Origin: Chitinophagaceae bacterium
Lineage (GTDB): Bacteria > Bacteroidota > Bacteroidia > Chitinophagales > Chitinophagaceae
Assembly: GCA_016708765.1 (NCBI GenBank)
Contig: JADJFD010000002.1
Span: 1-64,000 of the forward strand
Length of the DNA: 64,000 bases
Direction: 5' to 3'
The translations under genes were made by a program, and so were the position numbers. Every line of letters starts with the position of its first letter. Position 1 is the first letter of the stretch. Below, piece by piece: positions 52,962-61,790 of the stretch. Under the pieces are notes generated by a model, which was not told the origin of the DNA, did no database searches, and saw only the letters and a list, made by a program, of their open reading frames with translations.

Positions 52962-53091
52962 ATAATTGGATTTTGGATAATTAAATCTTACTAAATGTAT
53001 AGCAATAACTGTGCGGTAATAAATGAAATAGGAAATTATGTGGTGACTCTCGAAAACATTCAGGAGTTTTACTACGTAAAGTCTGCAAAAC

Positions 53092-54747
53092 TTAGTTCAT
53101 CAACATCTCTCTTGCATTTTCCATAGCAGCGGCTGTAGGCTTTTCGCCACTGAGCATTTTAGCAATAGTGGTTATTCTTTCATCCGTTGAAAGCTTGCGG
53201 ATATTAGTTTTGACTGCGTCGTTTACTATTTCCTTATAAACAAAGAAATGAGCATCGGCTTTGCCTGCAATTTGTGGCTGATGTGTAATACAAATTACTT
53301 GCCTGTTTGCAGCGAGGTCTTTCATAATTATACCAACCTGTTTAGCAGCTTCGCCAGATATGCCTGTATCTATTTCATCGAATATGAGAGAAGGTAGATC
53401 AATAGATGCAGCAACTAATGATTTTATACTTAACATTAAACGGCTAAGCTCACCACCACTTGCCACTTTTCGTACTGGCTGAAACTGTCCACTTCTGTTT
53501 GCATCGAATAAGAATTCGATAGTATCAGTGCCAGCTATATTTAATGTAGCTACTTTGATCTCCACTTTAAGTTTAGCATTCGGCATACCCACTTGTGACA
53601 GTAGTTCATTTACATTTTCTTCTAACGGATTTACCTGCTTTGTTCTTTTGGCAGAAAGTTTTTTAGCAATTTCAGTTGCCTTTGTAAAAAGCGAATTAGC
53701 TTCTTTCTCTTTTTGCTGAATAGCATTATCTATGTTCAGTACCGCCTGCAACTTTTCTTCCAGTTCTTTATGCAAAGCCAATAAGTCCGCACTAGAATTT
53801 ACGCCATGTTTTTTCTGCAACTTATATCCGAGTGAAAGCCGTTCGTTTAGTTGTTCAATTTTTTCCAGATCAAAATTTATAGTGGAACTTATGCGATCAA
53901 CATCGCCAGCTATATCCTGTAATTCTATTTGTACAGAAGTCAACCGTTGCAATAACTCTGGCAACTGCGGATGGTACGTTGAATATGCAGCTAGCTGATT
54001 TACTAACACTTTCAATGGTTGTGGAACTGGGCTTTCACTTTCGCTCAATTCCAAATATACTTTAGCCAATGCTTCCTTTATGCCTTCAGAATTGCTTAAT
54101 AGTTTTAATTCAGCATCAATCTCTTCCAGTTCATTTTCTTTAAATGCAGCCTCATCGAGTTCTATAAACTGGAAACGATTATAATCTGCTTCCTTGTCGA
54201 ACTGTTGCTTTTGGTTTTTTAATTCATCGCATTCCTTTGTTACAAATTGCCATTTACGAAACACCAATTGGTACTCTTCCAGCAGATCAGCATTTCCTGC
54301 CAATGCATCTACCACTTCTCTTTGAAAATCTGATTCTCCTACTTCCAGTGTGTCAAACTGCAAATGCAAATCAACCAGCATAGAGCTTAGCTGTTGCAAT
54401 TGTGACAAGTTAACCGGTGTGTCATTTATAAATGCTCTTGACTTCCCATTGGTTGCAATTTCTCTTCTCACTACAATTTCATCATCGGCATCGAGTTCAT
54501 TCTCCTTTAAAAAAGAGGTAACAGCTTTTTTATTACCGGTATTGAACACTCCTTCAATGACACATTTCTTTGCTTTATTTACTAGTGCTGCAGAATCTGC
54601 TCTAGTTCCTAATATCAAACCGAGAGCTCCAACAATAATAGATTTACCAGCACCAGTTTCGCCAGTTATAATATTAAGTTTATTGGAAAATTCAATTTCC
54701 AATTCATCGATGATGGCATAATTCTGTATGGAAAGCCTTGCTAGCAT
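53092..54747 (-). CDS. recN: DNA repair ATPase RecN
   Basis: The product has 551 residues. MLARLSIQNYAIIDELEIEF and Walker A NIITGETGAGKSIIVGALGL (about 25-44) begin the SMC-like head; long coiled coils follow (about 150-370); the ABC signature is VASGGELSRLMLSIKSL and Walker B LPSLIFDEIDTGISGEAAKQ. It acts at double-strand breaks with RecA. The full-length order is complete. Confidence 0.95.
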   Translation of the reverse strand: MLARLSIQNYAIIDELEIEFSNKLNIITGETGAGKSIIVGALGLILGTRADSAALVNKAKKCVIEGVFNTGNKKAVTSFLKENELDADDEIVVRREIATNGKSRAFINDTPVNLSQLQQLSSMLVDLHLQFDTLEVGESDFQREVVDALAGNADLLEEYQLVFRKWQFVTKECDELKNQKQQFDKEADYNRFQFIELDEAAFKENELEEIDAELKLLSNSEGIKEALAKVYLELSESESPVPQPLKVLVNQLAAYSTYHPQLPELLQRLTSVQIELQDIAGDVDRISSTINFDLEKIEQLNERLSLGYKLQKKHGVNSSADLLALHKELEEKLQAVLNIDNAIQQKEKEANSLFTKATEIAKKLSAKRTKQVNPLEENVNELLSQVGMPNAKLKVEIKVATLNIAGTDTIEFLFDANRSGQFQPVRKVASGGELSRLMLSIKSLVAASIDLPSLIFDEIDTGISGEAAKQVGIIMKDLAANRQVICITHQPQIAGKADAHFFVYKEIVNDAVKTNIRKLSTDERITTIAKMLSGEKPTAAAMENAREMLMN

Positions 54748-54790
54748 TGCAGTGGCAAATTAGATTTTTTTAGTCACAGATTTAAATAAA

Positions 54791-54813
54791 AAAAGCTGCC
54801 TTAGGCAGCTTTG
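54791..54813 (-). terminator. Terminator of the zinc-ribbon gene
   Basis: AAAGCTGCC (54,792-54,800), loop TTA, GGCAGCTTT (54,804-54,812). On the minus strand the hairpin is followed by a T-rich run, 22 bp after the stop of the 54,835 gene. Confidence 0.85.
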
Positions 54814-54834
54814 TATAAAGTTGTTCTGATAAAA

Positions 54835-55590
54835 TTATTTTACCTCTACCGCAGTATGTAATTCTTCATCCACAAGAATTCGACCGCAGTTTTCGCATAT
54901 CATTACTTTCTTATGCTGCTTAATCTCACTTTGTTTTTGAGGAGGTATAGCATTGAAGCAACCACCACAAGCATCTCTTTCTACAGCAACAACTGCTAAG
55001 CCATTACGATAACTTTTACGAATTTTTTCATAGCTGGCCCTTAACCTTTCATCCACATGAACGTAAGCATCTTCTTTCAGTTTATTAAAATGCTTTTCTT
55101 CTTTTTCATTAGCCACAATAATCTTTTCTAACTCGCCTTTTTTTGTATTAAGAATTCCTTCTTTTGCAACTATATTCTTTTTAGCTTTTTCTAGTAAAAC
55201 AGCTTTCTCAGCAATTTCTTCTGTAGCATCTTTAATATGCTTTTCAGCCAGTTTTACTTCCAACTGCTGCATTTCCATCTCTTTATTAATAGCTTCAAAC
55301 TCACGGTTATTTTTTACATCGTTGCTTTGCTTTTCATATTTCTTAACCAAAGCTTCTGATTCCTTAATAGCTTCTTTGCGTTGTTCGATAAATTCTGTTA
55401 CGCCGTTAATCTCTTCTTCAATACGAACCTGACGAGAATGAAAACCAGCAATCTCATCTTCAAGGTCTGCCACTTCCACTGGCAACTCACCTTTAAGAAT
55501 ACGTAATTCATCCAGCTTACTTTCAATTTTTTGAAGTGTAACTAAAGATGTCAGTTTTTCATTAACGGAAAACTCTTTTACTTGTGCCAT
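54835..55590 (-). CDS. Coiled-coil protein with C4 zinc ribbon
   Basis: The product has 251 residues. Residues about 10-195 are a long antiparallel coiled coil (LVTLQKIESKLDELRILKGE to EKHFNKLKEDAYVHVDERLR). The end has two CxxC pairs, CGGCFNAIPPQ and MICENCGRILV, forming a zinc ribbon. This matches the CT398/DUF164-type family; its role in RNA or flagellar-independent assembly is unsettled. It lies upstream of recN, same strand, and downstream of the Nif3-like gene. Confidence 0.88.
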   Translation of the reverse strand: MAQVKEFSVNEKLTSLVTLQKIESKLDELRILKGELPVEVADLEDEIAGFHSRQVRIEEEINGVTEFIEQRKEAIKESEALVKKYEKQSNDVKNNREFEAINKEMEMQQLEVKLAEKHIKDATEEIAEKAVLLEKAKKNIVAKEGILNTKKGELEKIIVANEKEEKHFNKLKEDAYVHVDERLRASYEKIRKSYRNGLAVVAVERDACGGCFNAIPPQKQSEIKQHKKVMICENCGRILVDEELHTAVEVK

Positions 55591-55656
55591 AGTTATGTTT
55601 GACTTTTTATGTTCGATATTTGAAGTACTCTTATCCTGCGAAAAGTTCTTTATAGA

Positions 55657-56754
55657 TTATATAAAGTATGATACAGGATTGGTTTTTACCTCTGTTTTAA
55701 GGACGGCAAAGGTAGGGAATTTTTGCTCCAAAACCTCTTGTAGCAGGTTGATTGTGAACTGTTCACTTTCATAGTGCCCAACATCGGCAATGAGCAGGCG
55801 GTCGTTGGCATCAAAGAACTCATGATACTTTACATCGGCCGTTATATAAACGTCTGCTTCGGCAGCTAAGGCTTTGGAAATCAAGAAACTTCCTGCCCCA
55901 CCACAAACAGCTACTTTCTTTACAGGCCTGCCGGTAAACCGGGTATGGCGCACTACGGGAACTCTAAAAAGCTCCATCAAATTTTTCAAAAATTGCTTCT
56001 CCTCAACCGGATTAGGCAGTTCGCCTATCATTCCTGAACCAATTGTCCGGTTAGAATTTGACAGCTGTATTATATCGTAAGCCACTTCTTCGTAAGGATG
56101 TGCGGCTATTAGTGCGGCCATTATTTTTCTTTCAAAATAAGTCGGAAATATGATTTCGATTTTTATCTCTTTTTCCTGGTGATGCTTTCCCGGTTCGCCA
56201 ACAAATGGGTTTGTGCCTTTGCCTCCTTTAAATGTGCCAACACCTTCTGCATTAAAACTGCATTCACTGTAATTACTGATTTGCCCGCCACCAGCAGCAA
56301 AGATGGCATTGCGAACTTTAGCTGCATGATCAACAGGTACAAAAGTGAAAAGTTTATTCAAGGTTCCATCCTTTTCTGATAGTATTTTACAATTTTCTAA
56401 CTCGAGCATTTGAGCTATTCTTCCATTAACGCCTTGCTTCACATTATCTAGGTTAGTGTGAATTGCATAAATAGCAATATCATTTTTAATAGCTGCAATA
56501 ATTGTTTTTTCTACATAGTTTTTCCCGTTAATTTTTTTTAGCCCTTTAAAAACAATGGGATGATGCGCTACTATCAGATTACATTTTTTTTCAATTGCTT
56601 CATTAACTACATCTTCGGTTGCATCCAAAGTGCAGATAACACCAGTACAATCCCAACTTGTATTACCGGTAATTAAACCTGCATTATCATATTCTTCCTG
56701 AAGGGAAGTATTGGCTATCGTTTCCAAATAAGAAATTATTTCATTGATTTTCAT
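55657..56754 (-). CDS. Nif3-like dinuclear-metal-centre protein
   Basis: The product has 365 residues. ISYLETIANTSLQEEYDNAG, then CNLIVAHHPIVFKGLKKING (metal-ligand HH..D-type) and DIAIYAIHTNLDN begin the Nif3 core; the C-terminal half restores it with VAVCGGAGSFLISKALAAEA, DVYITADVKYHEFFDAND and IADVGHYESEQF. A PII-like insert domain (FVPVDHAAKVRNAIFAAGGG) between the halves explains the length, usual for the YqfO type. The substrate is unknown; it is sometimes called GTP cyclohydrolase I type 2 in error. Confidence 0.9.
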   Translation of the reverse strand: MKINEIISYLETIANTSLQEEYDNAGLITGNTSWDCTGVICTLDATEDVVNEAIEKKCNLIVAHHPIVFKGLKKINGKNYVEKTIIAAIKNDIAIYAIHTNLDNVKQGVNGRIAQMLELENCKILSEKDGTLNKLFTFVPVDHAAKVRNAIFAAGGGQISNYSECSFNAEGVGTFKGGKGTNPFVGEPGKHHQEKEIKIEIIFPTYFERKIMAALIAAHPYEEVAYDIIQLSNSNRTIGSGMIGELPNPVEEKQFLKNLMELFRVPVVRHTRFTGRPVKKVAVCGGAGSFLISKALAAEADVYITADVKYHEFFDANDRLLIADVGHYESEQFTINLLQEVLEQKFPTFAVLKTEVKTNPVSYFI

Positions 56755-56810
56755 TTCTGAAAGTTACAGATTTGATGGTTTACATAAATTTAATTGCATT
56801 ATTTGTTCCC

Positions 56811-56818
56811 TATCTTTG
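56811..56818 (+). promoter_or_regulatory. -7-type promoter element before yitT-like gene
   Basis: TATCTTTG is an exact match to the Bacteroidota -7 consensus TAnnTTTG. TTTA about 20 bp upstream could be the -33. The element ends only 5 bp before ATG 56,824, so the transcript would be leaderless or the true start is downstream. Confidence 0.5.
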
Positions 56819-56823
56819 AAAGG

Positions 56824-57807
56824 ATGCCACTCAATCCAAAACTTCATCATATTATCATTGGGGAAATCAAGAAACTCCTTGGCAAAAAAAGCGAAGAACC
56901 ACTAAGCCGCTATCAAATGGCCAAAGGAACACTTGTGGCAAAAAGGGTGCTATGGAATGCGATTAGAAATGCTTTATTAATTACTGTTGGCATTTCTTCT
57001 GCTGCATTTGGTTTAGAAGGATTTTTAATTCCTAATGGACTGATAGATGGAGGAGTTACCGGCATTTCTTTGCTTACAAGCCGTGCAACGGGCATTTCAC
57101 TACCAATCTTGTTGGTACTTATCAACTTACCTTTTGTGCTGATGGGATGGCGGCAAATAAGTAGCATGTTTGCTATCAAAAGTATAATCTCCATTGCAGT
57201 ACTTGCCATAGTAATAGCGACTGTTCATTTTCCTATCATAACAAATGATAAATTACTAGTGGGAGTATTTGGCGGATTCTTTCTTGGAGCAGGCATAGGG
57301 CTTACTATACGAGGCGGTGGAGTGATAGACGGAACAGAAATATTGGCCATAGGACTTAGCCGCAAACGAAGTCTTTCTGTTGGTGACTTTATACTTATTT
57401 TCAATATTTTAATTTTTTCTGTTGCAGCTTATTTACTTTCTATTGAAGTTGCCCTTTATTCAATACTTACTTATTTGGCTGCCTCTAAAACAATTGACTT
57501 TATACTGGAAGGCATAGAAGAGTTTACCAGTGTAACAATCATTTCGCCGCATAGCAAAGAAATTGCACAAATGATAAAAGAGAAAATGAGAAGAGGGTTA
57601 ACAGTTTATTCCGGTAAACGAGGCTACGGCAGAAGCGGCGAAAACCCAAACCCGACAGATATTATTTTTACAATAGTTACCCGTTTGGAAATAACGAGAT
57701 TGACAGGTGAAATAGAAAAGATTGATCCTAATGCTTTTATCGTTATGCAAAGCATAAAAGATACTCGAGGCGGAATGGTAAGAAAAAAGCCACATAATCA
57801 TTACTAA
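56824..57807 (+). CDS. YitT-family membrane protein
   Basis: The product has 327 residues. A hydrophilic N-terminus precedes about five membrane helices (LLITVGISSAAFGLEGFLIP, ISIAVLAIVIATVHFPII and others) with GGFFLGAGIGLTIRGGGVID and GTEILAIGLSRK, typical of YitT/DUF161. A C-terminal DUF2179 domain follows (FTSVTIISPHSKEIAQMIKE, GLTVYSGKRGYGRS). The transported or bound molecule is unknown. The start is uncertain: the promoter match lies very close to it. Confidence 0.85.
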   Translation: MPLNPKLHHIIIGEIKKLLGKKSEEPLSRYQMAKGTLVAKRVLWNAIRNALLITVGISSAAFGLEGFLIPNGLIDGGVTGISLLTSRATGISLPILLVLINLPFVLMGWRQISSMFAIKSIISIAVLAIVIATVHFPIITNDKLLVGVFGGFFLGAGIGLTIRGGGVIDGTEILAIGLSRKRSLSVGDFILIFNILIFSVAAYLLSIEVALYSILTYLAASKTIDFILEGIEEFTSVTIISPHSKEIAQMIKEKMRRGLTVYSGKRGYGRSGENPNPTDIIFTIVTRLEITRLTGEIEKIDPNAFIVMQSIKDTRGGMVRKKPHNHY

Positions 57808-57920
57808 TAAAACTTGTGCTTAACTCTTTGTTGGAGGCTTCGATTTATTTTGTATCTTTTCAATCCTTCCACACCCTCTGGATAACACTTTATCCAATTA
57901 CTGAATTTTAAAGATTTGCC

Positions 57921-58544
57921 ATGCTAAAAAGAAGAACTGGAATTATTTTACTGACATTGCTTTTTGTTACTGGACTTGCTGGCACTCTGAGTGATAATAC
58001 TCTTTCAAAAGCTGAAAAGAAAAGTGCAATAAGCCTGATGAAGGATACGTATAAAGATGCAACAGGTGCCACAAAAGGATTATCCGAAGCACAATTAAAT
58101 TACAAAGCTGGCCCAGATAAATGGTCTGTAAAGGAATGCTTCTTTCATATTGCAGCAACTGAAAAGTTTTTATGGACAATGTTTGAAGGTGCTATGAAAA
58201 CCCCGGCCAACCCAGAAAAAAGAGCAGAAATAAAAGTAACGGATGAGCAAGTGATTAACATGGTTGAAGACAGATCAAAAAAGGCTCAAGCACCGGAACC
58301 TATTCAACCCAAAAACACTGGTTATAGTTCTTTGGCTGAAGTTTTAATAGATTTTAAAACTAGCAGAATGAATCATATTAAATATATGAAGAATACTACC
58401 GAAGATTTGCGTAACCATGTTGTGAAGCTACCTGTAGGATGGATAGATTGTTATCAACTCTATTTATTTATAGCCGCACATAGTAACAGGCATACCCAAC
58501 AAATGAAAGAAGTAAAAGCCAATCCAGGCTTTCCTGCAAAATAG
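57921..58544 (+). CDS. Secreted DinB-like protein
   Basis: The product has 207 residues with a signal-like hydrophobic start (ILLTLLFVTGLAGTLSD). The DinB helix bundle has LNYKAGPDKWSVKECFFHIA (first His), and LYLFIAAHSNRHTQQMKEVK (second and third His), so a metal site looks intact. It is unusual in carrying an export signal, unlike the cytosolic DinB-like protein at 24,888. Substrate unknown. Confidence 0.75.
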   Translation: MLKRRTGIILLTLLFVTGLAGTLSDNTLSKAEKKSAISLMKDTYKDATGATKGLSEAQLNYKAGPDKWSVKECFFHIAATEKFLWTMFEGAMKTPANPEKRAEIKVTDEQVINMVEDRSKKAQAPEPIQPKNTGYSSLAEVLIDFKTSRMNHIKYMKNTTEDLRNHVVKLPVGWIDCYQLYLFIAAHSNRHTQQMKEVKANPGFPAK

Positions 58545-58557
58545 TTTTCACCGGTAA

Positions 58558-58598
58558 AAAGAAGCCCCTCAGTTCCCGTAAGAACAATGGGCTTCTTT
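58558..58598. terminator. Bidirectional terminator
   Basis: AAAGAAGCCC (58,558-58,567) and GGGCTTCTTT (58,589-58,598) form a 10-bp stem whose loop contains a smaller GTTC/GAAC pairing. It lies between convergent genes and covers the last bases of the 58,597 gene. Confidence 0.8.
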
Positions 58599-61029
58599 AA
58601 AATCCTTTTGTTTGTGGTGCAATTAATTTTTCAATCAATACCATTTTACCTTCTTCTGTTATTCCTTCCACAATTACTTTGAAACTTCTTGTTCTATCGT
58701 TATTGTAAAATTGAATTGGAACATCTTTCATCGTGCCATCCATTATAATATCTGGTTGCCAGTGTAAAGTGATGCGCTGATCTTGCCCTTTAGACTTTGC
58801 CAGTACATCAGCATCTGAATAATCGGGCGAATAGAATTCTTTAATTATTGAATATCCTTTGTATTGAAACATGTCAGCAGATGTTGCAAGGTTATTAGCA
58901 AGGTCTGAATGTTGTTTGGTATAAAGGGCCAACACTCCACCTGGCGCATTACCTTCGGAACCAACAAATGAAGTGAATACTTTTATCATTGCAATCTGAT
59001 TGGCAGGAATAGAAGCAATAAAAATGGCGGGGGTTTCAATCTCATTTAAAAATAAAGTCATTGGAATAGGTCCACCCATTAATGATCTTCTTTGCTGATA
59101 AAACAACTGATAATTTGTTCCTGTTCTTTCAACATTAACACCTGCAATTCTACTTTGTATATAATCAAAGATATTGACCTGGGTAATTTTCTCTTCTGTA
59201 TTTACCAAGTCAACAGTTTTAACAGACGCACCAGTAAACAATCCACTTGCATATCGTTCTTCCAAATTTTCTATCGGAGTTTTCTTTCTTACTTTCATTG
59301 TGATACCTTCCAACATAATTCCTTTTTCCTTCTCTGCATTTAAATACTCTGCGGCCAATCTATCAGCAAGTGAGCCATCATTAAGTGGGATATACAATCT
59401 ATTAGCACCGCTATAGTTTATTGCAAAACCAGTTGTTATTGAATCCGCATCGGGATAGATATTCAGCCATTTACTTTTTTTACCGAGAAAGTCGCCAACA
59501 AAAAATCTTGTATTTCCAAAAAATATTAAAGAATCCATACTGAACTTACCCTGCTCGTCTGTATCAAATATTTGCATGGATGTGCTGAGTGAATCATCCA
59601 ACGAAAACAATAAGGCCAATAATTCTTTTTGTGCCAACGGTTTCTTACTGTCACGAATCTTTACATTACCAGAAATTGAAATAAAACCATTATCAGTGTA
59701 TAGCAATTGAGCATTAGCAACTTGAGGTAGCTTGGCCCATGTAAAGCGTCGCCACCCATGTGTCATCATTAAAATATCGAGAGCTGTTGTAATAGAATCT
59801 TCATTGGAAGAAAAATAATACGACGGGTTATTAATTTCGCCTTTTAGGTCACCAGTAAGTAATAGACTACTAATTATATTTTCATTTCTTCGTTCTGATA
59901 GTGAATATGTCGCATCTGTTATTGCTATGGAAAAACTTCCAGCAACAGTATCTGGTAATGAAAGCGTAAAACTATTCTTCCCTCTTTCTGCGAAGCTTAA
60001 CTGCCCTGTTATTAATTCTGCCGGTTGTATATATTCTTTGTTGTCAACAAAGCAAATTCTTTCAGCCAACGGCATATCATCTTTATTAAATACTGTTATA
60101 TGCATTATACCAGACCTAAGCTGTTGAGTATTGATAAACCCATTAATGTCGTTCTTTTCTTTGTTCAACCCAAGCCTGAATACTGGTTTATGTTGCATTT
60201 GGCCAATCATATAATCGCCCCGCATAGCCAAGTCGTCGCTATTCTGATATAGTTCAAAGTCTTTTCCTCTTGCATTTGGAATTATTTTAAAAATTAGTCC
60301 TTTAGCAACAACTTCTGGCAGAAAATACTTTATTCCATAAGAGTCATTATTCATCAGTGCATAATATTGTTCGCCTACTTGCGGTGTAATATCAAACATT
60401 CCTAATCCATCATGGTAAACAGAGAAAGAAGTTACTGTTTCATCTTTTCCGTTTTTAATTACTCCATCAACGGACTGTGGTCTTCCATTTGCATCGGTGT
60501 ACTTAAATGCGACTGTATTTGGAAACCCCGAAACAAAATTTCCGCTTTCTGGAAAGAAGTCGAGTTTTTGTGTTCTGGTAACTAGCGGTTTTGAAGCACT
60601 ATGAGGTTTGCCAATGACCTGAATTCTTTTTTCATACAAAAAATGGTGGTTATGATTTAATATAGTAGGTGAATATGCTCTTATAAAGTAAGTACCTGTT
60701 TGCAACGAATCGGCCAATTCAAACTGCCCAACTGCATTGCCATAAATAACCGGCGAAATTTTTTGTGCTATAAGTTTAGATGAGTTATCTAACAAGTCAA
60801 CATACAAACTTGTGCTAATCGTATCAGAAAAAAAATCAGAATATAAATAAGCTTTGAACCAGGCCTTTTCACCGGCTCTGTAAACTTCTCTATCAAAATG
60901 TAGATATACTTTTTCGATGGGTGATTTAGAAGCCCATTTGTCCAGAAAATCTCCGGGCTTTTGAGCATAACCAGATATAGTTACGCCAAGTATAAGAATA
61001 GACACAATTAGTCTTTGGAGAACATACAT
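58597..61029 (-). CDS. Large exported protein with MG2-like and TonB-plug-like parts
   Basis: The product has 810 residues with a signal peptide (MYVLQRLIVSILILGVTISG). Residues about 35-130 resemble the MG2 domain of alpha-2-macroglobulins (PIEKVYLHFDREVYRAGEKA, WFKAYLYSD, GTYFIRAYSP). Several beta domains follow, and near 620-720 a plug-like piece (IFDYIQSRIAGVNVERTGTN, IPANQIAMIKVFTS, GGVLALYTK). Such proteins are common in Bacteroidota; the function is not established. It has no T9SS tail, and is probably periplasmic or at the outer membrane. Confidence 0.75.
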   Translation of the reverse strand: MYVLQRLIVSILILGVTISGYAQKPGDFLDKWASKSPIEKVYLHFDREVYRAGEKAWFKAYLYSDFFSDTISTSLYVDLLDNSSKLIAQKISPVIYGNAVGQFELADSLQTGTYFIRAYSPTILNHNHHFLYEKRIQVIGKPHSASKPLVTRTQKLDFFPESGNFVSGFPNTVAFKYTDANGRPQSVDGVIKNGKDETVTSFSVYHDGLGMFDITPQVGEQYYALMNNDSYGIKYFLPEVVAKGLIFKIIPNARGKDFELYQNSDDLAMRGDYMIGQMQHKPVFRLGLNKEKNDINGFINTQQLRSGIMHITVFNKDDMPLAERICFVDNKEYIQPAELITGQLSFAERGKNSFTLSLPDTVAGSFSIAITDATYSLSERRNENIISSLLLTGDLKGEINNPSYYFSSNEDSITTALDILMMTHGWRRFTWAKLPQVANAQLLYTDNGFISISGNVKIRDSKKPLAQKELLALLFSLDDSLSTSMQIFDTDEQGKFSMDSLIFFGNTRFFVGDFLGKKSKWLNIYPDADSITTGFAINYSGANRLYIPLNDGSLADRLAAEYLNAEKEKGIMLEGITMKVRKKTPIENLEERYASGLFTGASVKTVDLVNTEEKITQVNIFDYIQSRIAGVNVERTGTNYQLFYQQRRSLMGGPIPMTLFLNEIETPAIFIASIPANQIAMIKVFTSFVGSEGNAPGGVLALYTKQHSDLANNLATSADMFQYKGYSIIKEFYSPDYSDADVLAKSKGQDQRITLHWQPDIIMDGTMKDVPIQFYNNDRTRSFKVIVEGITEEGKMVLIEKLIAPQTKGF

Positions 61030-61187
61030 GGTAAGGTTTTAAGAATATGAAATTAAGTGCCTGCGAGAATATTTCAAAAACAAGTGCTGTTAATACATAC
61101 AAAAAGAGAATAAAGGTTAACTAAGACGAGCAAACAGTTGGAGAAGCCTTCTATTTTTCATAATTTGTGCTTTATACTCAAACGTAC

Positions 61188-61598
61188 ATGAAAAAAATAG
61201 TTGGGATATTAATTTTGACCGTTTTGTTTTCAGGCTGCAAAAAAACAATTGAGCAAGTACAAGAAGACCTTGTTTTAAAAGCTATGACTGACGGCCAATG
61301 GCAAATAACAAATTTTATTAATAACGGAACAACTATTTCAGCTGACTACGCCAATTATAAGTTTCAATATTTTAGCAACAAAACTGTTAATGCGATTAAA
61401 AATGGAACTGTTGAGAAAACAGGTACCTGGGATGGCAATGCGTCAACCATGACTACTTCTGCAAACTTTACCGGGGCTACTTATCCGCTTGACTTAATAA
61501 ACGGGAACTGGAACATTACCAAAAACAGCTGGACCTACGTAGAAGCTACTCAAAACATTGGCGTCAATACAAAGTTTATGCGTCTTGATAAGCTGTGA
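61188..61598 (+). CDS. Small lipoprotein, lipocalin-like
   Basis: The product has 136 residues. LTVLFSGC is a lipobox with Cys at about 17. MTDGQWQITNFINNGTTISA, TVEKTGTWDGNASTMTTSAN and WNITKNSWTYVEATQ resemble the lipocalin-like beta-barrel lipoproteins of Bacteroidota (DUF4847/4923 style), but the family is not firm. ATG 61,188 is placed at the lipoprotein signal rather than at 61,167. Confidence 0.65.
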   Translation: MKKIVGILILTVLFSGCKKTIEQVQEDLVLKAMTDGQWQITNFINNGTTISADYANYKFQYFSNKTVNAIKNGTVEKTGTWDGNASTMTTSANFTGATYPLDLINGNWNITKNSWTYVEATQNIGVNTKFMRLDKL

Positions 61599-61790
61599 GG
61601 AATTGATTCCATCAAATGGATATATTATCCTTCTTAAACATACTTACTTTGCTAAGGTCATAATTCCGATATTCTCGCATAATTTCGAAGAGTAAAAAAA
61701 GAATAAATATTATCCTTGAGATTCATTTCCGGACTAATTTTTGCTTAAAGGGAGTCATTCTTAAATTGTGAAAAATCAAAGACTTAACTG

